The notes under the pieces are model-generated. The model was not told where the DNA came from, did no database searches, and worked only from the letters and a program-made list of their open reading frames with translations. 5,781 bases of DNA, taken from an uncultured Verrucomicrobium sp. (GTDB taxonomy: Bacteria; Verrucomicrobiota; Verrucomicrobiia; Methylacidiphilales; GAS474). Both the position numbers and the translations under genes were made by a program. The stretch lies in assembly GCA_903889845.1 (NCBI GenBank), contig CAISZB010000437.1:1-5781 (forward strand), in the 5' to 3' direction. Of the stretch, positions 1 through 5,182 are shown in pieces (the first letter of the stretch is position 1; the number at the start of each line of letters is the position of its first letter).

Positions 1-1317
1 CGGCGCGGCCTGGGCGGCGGGCGGCATCGCGAGGAACTGCCCCCGCGTGATCCACTCGTTCGAGTCGGGCGTGAGGCGGTAGTCGGTCGTCATGAAGTTG
101 CACGCCGCCCACCCTTCCAGCTTGTGCTGCGTCCGCATCGCGATCCGGTGGTAAATCTCGCGGAGGGCGCGGAGGTATTCGGAATGGTATTCCAGCGTCG
201 GGAACTGGATGAGGTCCTGGATCTCGGGCCGCAGCTCGGCGAAGACGAGCAGGGCCTCGGCGCGGGCCAGGAGGCCGTGCAGCTGCTCGGGCCGGTTCGC
301 CACGTCCTTGCCCGTCTGGCCGGGGAGCGCGGCGCACTCGTTGTGCTTGAGGTTGTGGAACGATTCCAGGGGGGCCTTGTGCCGGGGGTTGCCGCCGCCG
401 CGCCCGAAGAACATGCCGCCCACCGCCTGCTCCTTCCCCGTCATCCCGGAATAGCGCGTCGTAATCAGGCCCCGCGTCCGGTCTTCGAGGAGCTTCGCGA
501 TGTTCTTACGCAGCGTCGCCGTGCCGTGTTCCACCACCAGCTCCGTCCCACGGGGGGAGTAGCCGAAGTTGTAGAGGACGTGCGCCAGGAGGAGGCGCAT
601 CTTCGATTCGCCCAGGCGCTCCGTCGTCCCGTCCGTCCGCTTGAGCTGGGGATGGCAGCCGTAGGCGAAGCGGTCGCCGGAGAGGGCTTCCATGCAGCCC
701 ATCTCCGAGACGCGGACGAGCTGCTTGCGGTCGAGGAGGTGGACGAAGTTTTCCCCGTCCACGTCGTCGAAGAAGAGGTGCGAGAACGGCCACAACCCCT
801 CGCGGGTCGAGAACGTCTTCGGGCCGTGCTTCGCGATCCCTTTGCCGAGGCCGACGCGCATCACCTTCAACGCGAACTTCGAGGGCAGGTGATGGTAGAG
901 GTTGCGCTCGCTCAATCCCGCCGGGAGGTTCGGCCAGCCGGGGTGCCCCTCGAAGCCGGGGATCGGCTTGCGCTTCATCCAGCGGTCGTGCACCTCCCGG
1001 ATCGCGGCGCGGGAGTTCCGCTGGTAGGTTTCGAGCAGGGCGTGATACCAGTCGAGGAAGGCCGGGGAGAGCTGCTTGGAGCCCTTGTATTTCGGCTCCA
1101 GGCCGCGCCAGCCGCGCAGCTGCGCCGCCGCCAGCTTCCGCTTCACCGTGGCGAGGCTCACGCCCATCTGCGCCGCCACCGCCGCCGCCGTGCAATGGCC
1201 GTGCAGCACGTTGCCCAGCGCGTCGCACCACGCCAGGATTTCCTTCCGCCAGCGGGGCTTGAGGCGGGAAAACTCGTTGGAGTCGTGTTCGGGGATGGAG
1301 AGGGTGAGGGTCGACAT
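1..1317 (-). CDS. MuA-like DDE transposase, C-terminus cut by the window edge
   Basis: An open minus-strand frame runs from ATG at 1317 to base 1 without a stop (439 residues visible). The predicted role is DNA strand transfer for integration and replicative transposition. Residues 42-64 look like a helix-turn-helix (AAAVAAQMGVSLATVKRKL). Residues 100-160 look like a second DNA-binding part with PIPGFEGHPGWP at 118-129. An RNase H-like catalytic core follows. FFDDVDGENFVHL at 182-194 fits the first acidic residue (D184 or D185). VVEHGTATLR at 261-270 sits at the second. HKAPLESFHN at 313-322 fits the final glutamate (E318), resembling QAKPVERAFG of MuA. E263 to E318 is 55 residues, against 56 in MuA (D336-E392). 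The second position is therefore Glu rather than Asp. The start lies 5 nt after the stop of the preceding paralogue. A MuB-like ATPase could follow beyond base 1. The family call rests on motif and spacing only. Confidence 0.8.
   Translation of the reverse strand, partial: MSTLTLSIPEHDSNEFSRLKPRWRKEILAWCDALGNVLHGHCTAAAVAAQMGVSLATVKRKLAAAQLRGWRGLEPKYKGSKQLSPAFLDWYHALLETYQRNSRAAIREVHDRWMKRKPIPGFEGHPGWPNLPAGLSERNLYHHLPSKFALKVMRVGLGKGIAKHGPKTFSTREGLWPFSHLFFDDVDGENFVHLLDRKQLVRVSEMGCMEALSGDRFAYGCHPQLKRTDGTTERLGESKMRLLLAHVLYNFGYSPRGTELVVEHGTATLRKNIAKLLEDRTRGLITTRYSGMTGKEQAVGGMFFGRGGGNPRHKAPLESFHNLKHNECAALPGQTGKDVANRPEQLHGLLARAEALLVFAELRPEIQDLIQFPTLEYHSEYLRALREIYHRIAMRTQHKLEGWAACNFMTTDYRLTPDSNEWITRGQFLAMPPAAQAAP
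932..968. repeat. 37-bp direct repeat, transposase copy
   Basis: This stretch matches 1432-1468 at 36 of 37 positions; the one mismatch is at 953. It encodes the PIPGFEGHPGWP block. It reflects homology between the transposase and its short paralogue, at a level well above the surrounding sequence. Confidence 0.85.
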
Positions 1318-1327
1318 AGCGGTTAGT
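1306..1327. repeat. Duplicated gene-junction repeat, transposase start
   Basis: On the minus strand this reads ACTAACCGCTATG followed by TCGACCCTC. It contains the stop of one gene, a 5-nt gap and the start of the next. It matches 1839-1860 at 20 of 22 positions. Confidence 0.8.
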
Positions 1328-1850
1328 GAACGCGGACGGAATGGGACGCCTTGATCGTCTTGAGGGTGAGGCGGACCTGCGGGCGGAACTGGCGGCGGAG
1401 AGTGCTGTGACTCCAGCCCTCCGGGAACGCGGGCCAGCCGGGGTGCCCCTCGTAGCCGGGGATCGGCTGGCGGGCCATCCACATCCGGCGCACCTCGCGG
1501 CATACGGACTTCTTCGTCCGCATGCCGGGGCCGTGGCAGTCAAGGAGCTGGTTGAGGTAGCGGACGAAGTCCTCCGGCAGCCGGGAAACGCGGGGCCGCG
1601 CCGACCGGGGGACCAGGACGCGCCAGTCCCCCGTCTGGATGTAGGCGAGGTAGAGGCGGCGCAGGACGCCGGGGCGCAGCTCCAGGAGCGCCGCCCGCTC
1701 CGCGATGGCGGCCCGCCGCGTCCTCTCCCCGTGGGCGTCGATGAAGGCCAGCGCGGCGAGGCGGCGGGTGATCTTCAAATGGACGTAGCCGGGCAGCGCC
1801 GCGAACTCGGCTAGGTCCTCCGGGGGGATGAGGAAGGAGAGGGTCGTCAT
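1323..1850 (-). CDS. Stand-alone DNA-binding-domain paralogue of the transposase
   Basis: This 175-residue basic protein aligns with the N-terminal third of the downstream transposase and stops before the catalytic core. The N-termini match (MTTLSFLIP against MSTLTLSIP). Residues 44-82 resemble a helix-turn-helix followed by a GDWRVLVPRS strand. Residues 91-160 parallel transposase residues 83-152, including PIPGYEGHPGWP at 129-140 against PIPGFEGHPGWP at 118-129. No acidic catalytic motif is present. The ORF ends cleanly in TAA, 5 nt before the transposase ATG. It lies 5 nt after the upstream stop, so translation is probably coupled. By inference it could bind the same element-end or operator sites and act as a regulator, a competitor or an accessory subunit. 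A truncated duplicate with no function is also possible. Confidence 0.75.
   Translation of the reverse strand: MTTLSFLIPPEDLAEFAALPGYVHLKITRRLAALAFIDAHGERTRRAAIAERAALLELRPGVLRRLYLAYIQTGDWRVLVPRSARPRVSRLPEDFVRYLNQLLDCHGPGMRTKKSVCREVRRMWMARQPIPGYEGHPGWPAFPEGWSHSTLRRQFRPQVRLTLKTIKASHSVRVH
1432..1468. repeat. 37-bp direct repeat, short-paralogue copy
   Basis: This is the partner of 932-968, encoding PIPGYEGHPGWP. The copies are 500 bp apart while the gene starts are 533 bp apart. The 33-bp difference equals the 11 extra residues before the block in this protein. Confidence 0.85.
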
Positions 1851-1860
1851 GGCGGTTAGT
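1839..1860. repeat. Duplicated gene-junction repeat, short-paralogue start
   Basis: On the minus strand this reads ACTAACCGCCATG followed by ACGACCCTC. It is the partner of 1306-1327, with the same TAA-5 nt-ATG layout, so the duplication that made the paralogue included its translation start region. Confidence 0.8.
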
Positions 1861-2539
1861 CCTGCACCGCTTCGAGTTTTTCCAGCGCCAAGCGGAGGGC
1901 GGCGGCCAGCTGCGTCCGCTGGTCCTTCGAGATGACGGTGTGGTGGATGCCGCTAAAGAAGTTGCCGAGGATCATCCCCGTGTCCTTCCAGAGCGTCGTC
2001 GCCATCTCGACGCGGTGGGCGGCCTCCTCCTCCGGGGTGAGGGGCTTGCCGAGGGCGTGCTTGCCGCCCGTGGGCTTCTTGTCGTCGTCGGGGACGCCGA
2101 CCCCGCCGAAGTGGAGGAGGAGCTGGCGGCGGCTCTTTCCTGCGATGGCGTCGACGATGCTCTCGCGCAGCTTCTTTTGCGCGGGGGAAAGGTCCTTCGC
2201 GTCGCTCATGAGAAGGCTGGCGAGGTTGACCTTGGCCGGGAGCCGGAACGCTTCGCTCAATCCCTCCGCGATCTTGAGGAAATCGTAGGCCCGCTGGCGG
2301 GGAACATTCGGGGCGTATTTTTCGAGCCAGCCTTTGAGGCCCTGGCCTTTGATCCCGTGTCCACTCTGTCCACATGTGGACAGAGTTCGCTGCACCTCGG
2401 CGACCATCGCGCCGAAGACGACGATGTCGACGGTGCCCGCGATGACCTTGTCGTATTGGGTGGTGAGCTGTTCGCCCATCTTGAGGAATTGGGCTTCTTC
2501 GGCGCTGACGAACTGCTTGCTGGGTTTGGGTGTTTTCAT
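1856..2539 (-). CDS. Hypothetical phage early protein, DUF3102-like central region
   Basis: This 227-residue soluble protein begins MKTPKPSKQF at 2539. Residues 11-50 form a predicted amphipathic helical stretch. Residues 66-95 (GQGLKGWLEKYAPNVPRQRA, then YDFLKIAEG) resemble the pattern of DUF3102-type phage and plasmid proteins, in which a short helical domain precedes an aligned Tyr/Ala 'R.A..FLK.AEG' motif. I recognise only this pattern and cannot confirm the family. Residues 150-175 are charged and low in complexity (DDDKKPTGGK), so probably a linker. The C-terminal 45 residues are helical. A perfect 24-bp palindrome encodes residues 52-59 (TLSTCGQS). The gene lies 8 nt after the 55-residue gene and 5 nt before the transposase-related gene, so it belongs to the same operon. 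Function is unknown; a DNA-binding or regulatory role is only a guess. Confidence 0.75.
   Translation of the reverse strand: MKTPKPSKQFVSAEEAQFLKMGEQLTTQYDKVIAGTVDIVVFGAMVAEVQRTLSTCGQSGHGIKGQGLKGWLEKYAPNVPRQRAYDFLKIAEGLSEAFRLPAKVNLASLLMSDAKDLSPAQKKLRESIVDAIAGKSRRQLLLHFGGVGVPDDDKKPTGGKHALGKPLTPEEEAAHRVEMATTLWKDTGMILGNFFSGIHHTVISKDQRTQLAAALRLALEKLEAVQD
2363..2386. repeat. Perfect 24-bp palindrome inside a coding gene
   Basis: The arms around the CACATGTG centre (axis between 2374 and 2375) pair perfectly for 12 bp each; the inner part reads CTGTCCACATGTGGACAG. A further TGTCCAC half-site sits at 2358-2364, nine bases before the TGTCCAC at 2367-2373. It could be an operator for a dimeric regulator or an RNA hairpin. 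The coding frame is intact across it. Confidence 0.85.
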
Positions 2540-2547
2540 GGAGAGGG

Positions 2548-2715
2548 TCAGGCGAGGCGGAGGGTTGCGGTGCCGCGTTCGATCACGAGCTTCGCGTCCG
2601 GCTTGATGCCGAGCCTGCGGAAGAGGAGGCGATAGCGGGCTGCGCCGTCGTCAGCCGGGACGACGGGGGCGGCGGGGACGTAGGCCCAGGCCTTGTTCGG
2701 ATTGGGGGTGTTCAT
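2548..2715 (-). CDS. Small 55-residue protein resembling a transposase core segment
   Basis: This gene runs from ATG at 2715 to TGA at 2548. It begins MNTPNPNKAWAYVPAAPVVP and ends KLVIERGTATLRLA. Its ATG overlaps the preceding stop as ATGA (2712-2715) and it ends 8 nt before the next gene, which supports real, coupled translation. The C-terminal part (residues 29-53, RLLFRRLGIKPDA then KLVIERGTATLR) resembles transposase residues 241-270, especially ELVVEHGTATLR. That is the stretch holding the second acidic position of the DDE core. It could be a fragment left by duplication, a peptide mimicking that part of the transposase, or chance similarity in a short protein. No known family is recognised. 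Confidence 0.65.
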   Translation of the reverse strand: MNTPNPNKAWAYVPAAPVVPADDGAARYRLLFRRLGIKPDAKLVIERGTATLRLA

Positions 2716-2865
2716 TTGTTGAGAAGGTTGGGGATCTCGGTCCAGGCGGATTCGGGCATGTCAGCCCTGGCGAGCGCCTCGTAGAGCGCCCTGTCTCCGG
2801 CGCAGAGGGCGTCACAGGCGCGGCTGAAAGTCGCATGACGCCACGCCTTGTAGCGTTTCAGTGCG
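2712..2865 (-). CDS. 3' end of an unidentified early-operon gene, 5' end missing
   Basis: About 50 C-terminal residues are visible. They run from roughly ALKRYKAWRHATF to ADMPESAWTEIPNLLNK, followed by TGA at 2712-2714. The stop overlaps the ATG of the 55-residue gene as ATGA, a usual sign of a real cotranscribed neighbour. There is no in-frame ATG, GTG or TTG between the visible start and the point where plus-strand coding takes over (about 2865-2871). The frame stays open to 3281, but there it only mirrors the plus-strand fibre-like genes. The gene therefore seems cut at its 5' end by the junction. The segment is helical and charged with two cysteines. No family is recognised. The upper boundary given is approximate. 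Confidence 0.5.
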
Positions 2866-3098
2866 GCGGCTTCCCGATCATCGTCGGGCAGCAGAACTAC
2901 ACGGTCGACATCTCCGCCCTCGGCCTCGCCTCCGCGCCGAGGGGATGCCAGCTGACCCTCTCCCTCCCGACCGGGGCCTCGAACTACGGCGGGTTCATGG
3001 ACAAGACGCTGACGACGCCGACCGTGCTGCACATCCACCTCGACGCGATCCCCGACCCGGATGTCGACGGAGACGTTGCCTACACCCTCATCCCCTAA
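2835..3098 (+). CDS. 5'-truncated C-terminal module of a fibre-like protein
   Basis: From about residue 11 (GGFPIIVGQQNYTVDIS) to the end (DVAYTLIP) this product is homologous to the last 75 or so residues of the next gene. Shared elements are V(D/N)IS, GL, PRG, TL, PTGA, a threonine-rich turn, H(I/L), and AIPD, with one single-residue gap. This is probably a small beta-rich domain closing a fibre or adhesin. The ATG at 2835 is the only in-frame candidate start, but it has no Shine-Dalgarno sequence and the first ten residues have no counterpart in the relative. The true gene probably began upstream and has lost its 5' part at the junction. The stop TAA lies 4 nt before the next ATG, so both genes were probably in one operon. 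Whether the remnant is still expressed is unknown. Confidence 0.6.
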   Translation: MTPRLVAFQCGGFPIIVGQQNYTVDISALGLASAPRGCQLTLSLPTGASNYGGFMDKTLTTPTVLHIHLDAIPDPDVDGDVAYTLIP

Positions 3099-3102
3099 GC
3101 CC

Positions 3103-3966
3103 ATGAAGAAACTCCTCCTCCTGTTCGCCCTCGCCCTCGCCTTCCTCGTCGGCGTCCCCGCCGCCCCGGCGCAGCTGACGTTGAAGAACCCGACGTTCCA
3201 GGGCGCGGCGCAGACTGACCTCGACCTCGGCGGCCACACGTTCAAGAACGCGACGGTCGACAGCTCCGTGACGTTCGGCACCGGCTGGCACTTCGACTTC
3301 GTGAACCCCTACCTCAACGCGCCGGACGGGGCCTACATCAACATCGACCACGGCGGCCTCACGTTCGGCAAGGGGGGCATCATCTACTTCGGGGCCGACA
3401 CGGACGCCTCCCTCACGCGCGGCACCGTCCTCATCGTCGCCACGAGCCCCCACGACGGCTGGGCGGGCGGCATCTCGGTCGGCGGCGGCGTGGGCGGCGG
3501 CTGGATCACCTCGACCGGCGGGACGGCATCGAACACCGGCGGCGGCTACTTCACGGCCAACGGCGGCACCATCGCGAACGCCTACGCCGGGTCGGTCGAC
3601 GTCTCGGGCGGCACCTCCTACCACGGCGGCTCCCTCAACCTCAAGGACGGGGCCGGGACGATCACGCGCGGCACCGGTGCCGCCCTCTCCCTCCCGGCGA
3701 CGTCGGGCACGCTCCTGCACACCGGCCTCACGGGCAGCGTCCTGCTCGTCGAGGGCACGCGGGACTACTACGTCAATATCTCGGCGGCGGGCCTCACCGC
3801 TCCCCCGCGCGGGGCGATTGTGACGCTCGTCGAGCCGACCGGCGCGGAGAACACCTACAACGCCGTGATGGTCGCCAGCGACACGACCGCGACGACCATG
3901 CACCTCCTCACGACGGCCATCCCCGATTCGCCCGGCGTCACGGCGGTCTGGCTCCTCGTCCCCTAA
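3103..3966 (+). CDS. Glycine-rich fibre- or adhesin-like protein with a signal peptide
   Basis: The protein has 287 residues starting at ATG 3103. An in-frame ATG at 3061 lies inside the previous gene and would bury the signal peptide, so 3103 is preferred. Residues 1-23 form a classical signal peptide: MKK, a Leu/Ala/Phe-rich core, and APA before Q24. Residues 25-95 contain short repeating beta-strand units (NPTFQG, GGHTFKNATV, GGLTFGKGGIIYFG), as in phage tail fibres and beta-helix proteins. Residues 120-205 are rich in Gly, Thr and Ser. Residues about 215-287 repeat the C-terminal module of the upstream fragment. The place between that module and tail genes suggests a receptor-binding or surface protein. 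The signal peptide is odd for a virion part assembled in the cytoplasm, so an exported, host-surface role is an alternative. Confidence 0.7.
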   Translation: MKKLLLLFALALAFLVGVPAAPAQLTLKNPTFQGAAQTDLDLGGHTFKNATVDSSVTFGTGWHFDFVNPYLNAPDGAYINIDHGGLTFGKGGIIYFGADTDASLTRGTVLIVATSPHDGWAGGISVGGGVGGGWITSTGGTASNTGGGYFTANGGTIANAYAGSVDVSGGTSYHGGSLNLKDGAGTITRGTGAALSLPATSGTLLHTGLTGSVLLVEGTRDYYVNISAAGLTAPPRGAIVTLVEPTGAENTYNAVMVASDTTATTMHLLTTAIPDSPGVTAVWLLVP

Positions 3967-3990
3967 CCCCTCTTCCAACCCAAACCCACC

Positions 3991-4419
3991 ATGACCCTAC
4001 CCCACGCCCAAGCCAGTCCCGCCGCCCCCTCGGGGAAGACGCCGGGAACAGACTTCAACTTCGCCTTCTACGACTGCCTGCATGTCGGCGGAGGGGAATA
4101 CAAGCTCGTCCCGAAGAAGCCCCGCAAGATGGTCCCCATCGCCTATGCCGCGAAGATGAAGGGCATCTCCGTCCAGACGATCCACAACTACATCGTCGCC
4201 GACTTCCTCAAGACGGTCGAGCGGCCCACGCCGTGCAAATGGCTGATCGACCTCGGCGAGTTGGAAGCCCTCCTCGCGCAGACGACCGACATGGAGTTCT
4301 GGACGCCGGAACGCAAGTCGAGCTACCTCCGGGCGAAGCACCGCCCCGCCCGCCGTTCCCGGACGCGGAAGGCGGCGGCGGTGGCGAAGGGCAAGGCCAA
4401 GGGAAAGGAGCGCCGGTGA
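3991..4419 (+). CDS. Small helix-turn-helix protein with a basic tail
   Basis: This is a 142-residue protein. Residues 48-95 (VPIAYAAKMKGISVQTIHNY, then IVADFLKTVERPTPCKWLID and LGELEALL) have the layout of a MerR/excisionase-type winged helix-turn-helix: AxxxGxSxxTIxNY followed by a short wing and a closing helix. The N-terminal 47 residues include an aromatic patch (FNFAFYDCLHV). Residues 108-142 are very rich in Arg, Lys and Ala, and would bind nucleic acid nonspecifically. The start ATG at 3991 lies 24 nt after the fibre-like gene and has no Shine-Dalgarno sequence. The stop overlaps the next GTG start as GTGA. It may regulate the late operon, act in DNA handling during packaging, or be an excisionase-like factor. 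Target and role are not known. Confidence 0.75.
   Translation: MTLPHAQASPAAPSGKTPGTDFNFAFYDCLHVGGGEYKLVPKKPRKMVPIAYAAKMKGISVQTIHNYIVADFLKTVERPTPCKWLIDLGELEALLAQTTDMEFWTPERKSSYLRAKHRPARRSRTRKAAAVAKGKAKGKERR
4405..4410 (+). promoter_or_regulatory. Strong ribosome binding site fixing a GTG start
   Basis: AAGGAG lies 5 nt before GTG at 4416, inside the last codons of the HTH gene. It is the clearest Shine-Dalgarno sequence in the window. It supports GTG 4416 over the upstream in-frame ATG at 4233, whose translation would only mirror the HTH gene. Confidence 0.75.
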
Positions 4420-4799
4420 AAGATCCCTGGACTATCGCCATCGACCCGAGCCTCCCCGGCAAGGGGGACTGGACCGGCTGCCAGAAATTCGCCGACGCGC
4501 TCTTCGCCGCCCTCAAGGCGAACGGGACGCCGTGCCGCGAGATCGCCTACCACTGGCGCGGCCTCTCCATCGCCGGGCAGCCGAGCGACGTCTCCGGCAT
4601 CGAGCGCGATCACGCCATCGTCCTCTACCGGATGCCGACCGGCTACTTCTTCGTCATGGATGCGACCTCGCGCGGGGTGAGGCTCATCTCGTCCGACGAC
4701 GCCGCGACCATCGAGGCGACCGCCGCCTTCTTCGAGGGCGTCGAAAAGGAAACGAGCAACGTCCGCCTCCTCGACGAAGCCAACTGGCAAGCCTCATGA
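4416..4799 (+). CDS. Small putative transglutaminase-like cysteine hydrolase, copy 1
   Basis: This 127-residue protein starts at GTG 4416, chosen for the AAGGAG site and the GTGA overlap with the HTH gene. GCQKFADALFAALKANGTPC at residues 21-40 places Cys22 at the head of a helix that ends in a G-x-P-x-R strand. GIERDHAIVL at 61-70 supplies His66, and FFVMDAT at 78-84 supplies Asp82. This order (Cys-helix-strand, then HAxVL, then DAT) is that of transglutaminase-like and related papain-fold enzymes. At 127 residues it would be a minimal version. There is no signal peptide or membrane segment. The next gene is a paralogue with all these residues conserved. By inference it may cut or crosslink a virion or cell-wall substrate. 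Activity and family are unconfirmed, and Cys40 or His46 could also be functional. Confidence 0.7.
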   Translation: MKDPWTIAIDPSLPGKGDWTGCQKFADALFAALKANGTPCREIAYHWRGLSIAGQPSDVSGIERDHAIVLYRMPTGYFFVMDATSRGVRLISSDDAATIEATAAFFEGVEKETSNVRLLDEANWQAS

Positions 4800-5173
4800 A
4801 ACAAGACGCCCTCGCCCTCGCCCGCCGCGCCGACCGCCCCCACCGGGGCGACCCGGAGAACTGCCTCCCGTTCGCCGAATCGCTCTTCGCCGAACTCGTG
4901 GAAAACGAGACGCCGTGCCGGATCGTCACCTACCATTGCCGGGCCTCGACCCTCCTCGGCGCGGCGGGGGGGCGCTCGGGCATCGAGCGGGACCACGCCT
5001 TCGTCCTCTTCCAACGCGGTAGCGGCGGCTACCTCGCCATCGACGCGACGCTGCAGGACGTGCGCGGCATCCCCCGGCACTACGCCGCCGACATGGAGCG
5101 CGTCGCCGGGTTCTATGCCGGGATGATGCGGGAGGTCTCCGACGTCCGCGTGGCGAAGAAATTCAACTGGTAG
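4796..5173 (+). CDS. Small putative transglutaminase-like cysteine hydrolase, copy 2
   Basis: This 125-residue paralogue of the preceding gene overlaps it by ATGA (4796-4799), so translation is probably coupled; no Shine-Dalgarno sequence is seen. It aligns without gaps from residue 21 to the end, about 43 percent identical by hand count. Conserved positions include Cys23 (NCLPFAESLFAELV), the TPCR turn (Cys41), Tyr46-His47, SGIERDHA with His67, IDAT with Asp83, and the terminal Asn-Trp. The N-terminal 20 residues differ from copy 1. Constraint on the Cys, His and Asp positions in both copies suggests a shared active site. Two diverged copies may act on different substrates or as a heterodimer. 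The stop is 9 nt before the tape measure gene, so a tail-assembly or tail-tip role is possible. Confidence 0.7.
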   Translation: MKQDALALARRADRPHRGDPENCLPFAESLFAELVENETPCRIVTYHCRASTLLGAAGGRSGIERDHAFVLFQRGSGGYLAIDATLQDVRGIPRHYAADMERVAGFYAGMMREVSDVRVAKKFNW

Positions 5174-5182
5174 CCCCGAGCC

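Noticed and set aside
124..1326. Long plus-strand ORF of 400 codons
   Set aside because: It is antisense to the transposase, rich in Arg, Ala, Val and Glu as expected of a GC-rich shadow frame, and has no recognisable motif.
506..1543. Minus-strand ORF of 345 codons overlapping both transposase-related genes
   Set aside because: It is a different minus frame with Pro/Arg/Gly-rich low-complexity translation. The frames ending at 1 and 1323 carry the conserved motifs.
2365..2384. Pair of inverted DnaA-box-like sites within the palindrome
   Set aside because: Each CTGTCCACA differs from TTATCCACA at two positions and there is no other origin-like feature such as an AT-rich region.
2866..3281. 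Upstream extension of the minus-strand ORF that ends at 2712
   Set aside because: Its translation here mirrors the fibre-like plus-strand genes, whose frame is supported by mutual homology and a signal peptide.
3478..3560. GGCGGC-rich tract as a possible nucleotide repeat
   Set aside because: It is explained by glycine codons in the fibre-like protein, without a regular repeat unit.
3670..3681. 12-bp palindrome GGCACCGGTGCC
   Set aside because: Short and GC-rich; such palindromes are expected by chance in this composition and it lies within Gly/Thr codons.
4233..4415. N-terminal extension of the first hydrolase to ATG 4233
   Set aside because: It overlaps the HTH gene in another frame and lacks a counterpart in the paralogue. 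A strong ribosome binding site precedes GTG 4416.
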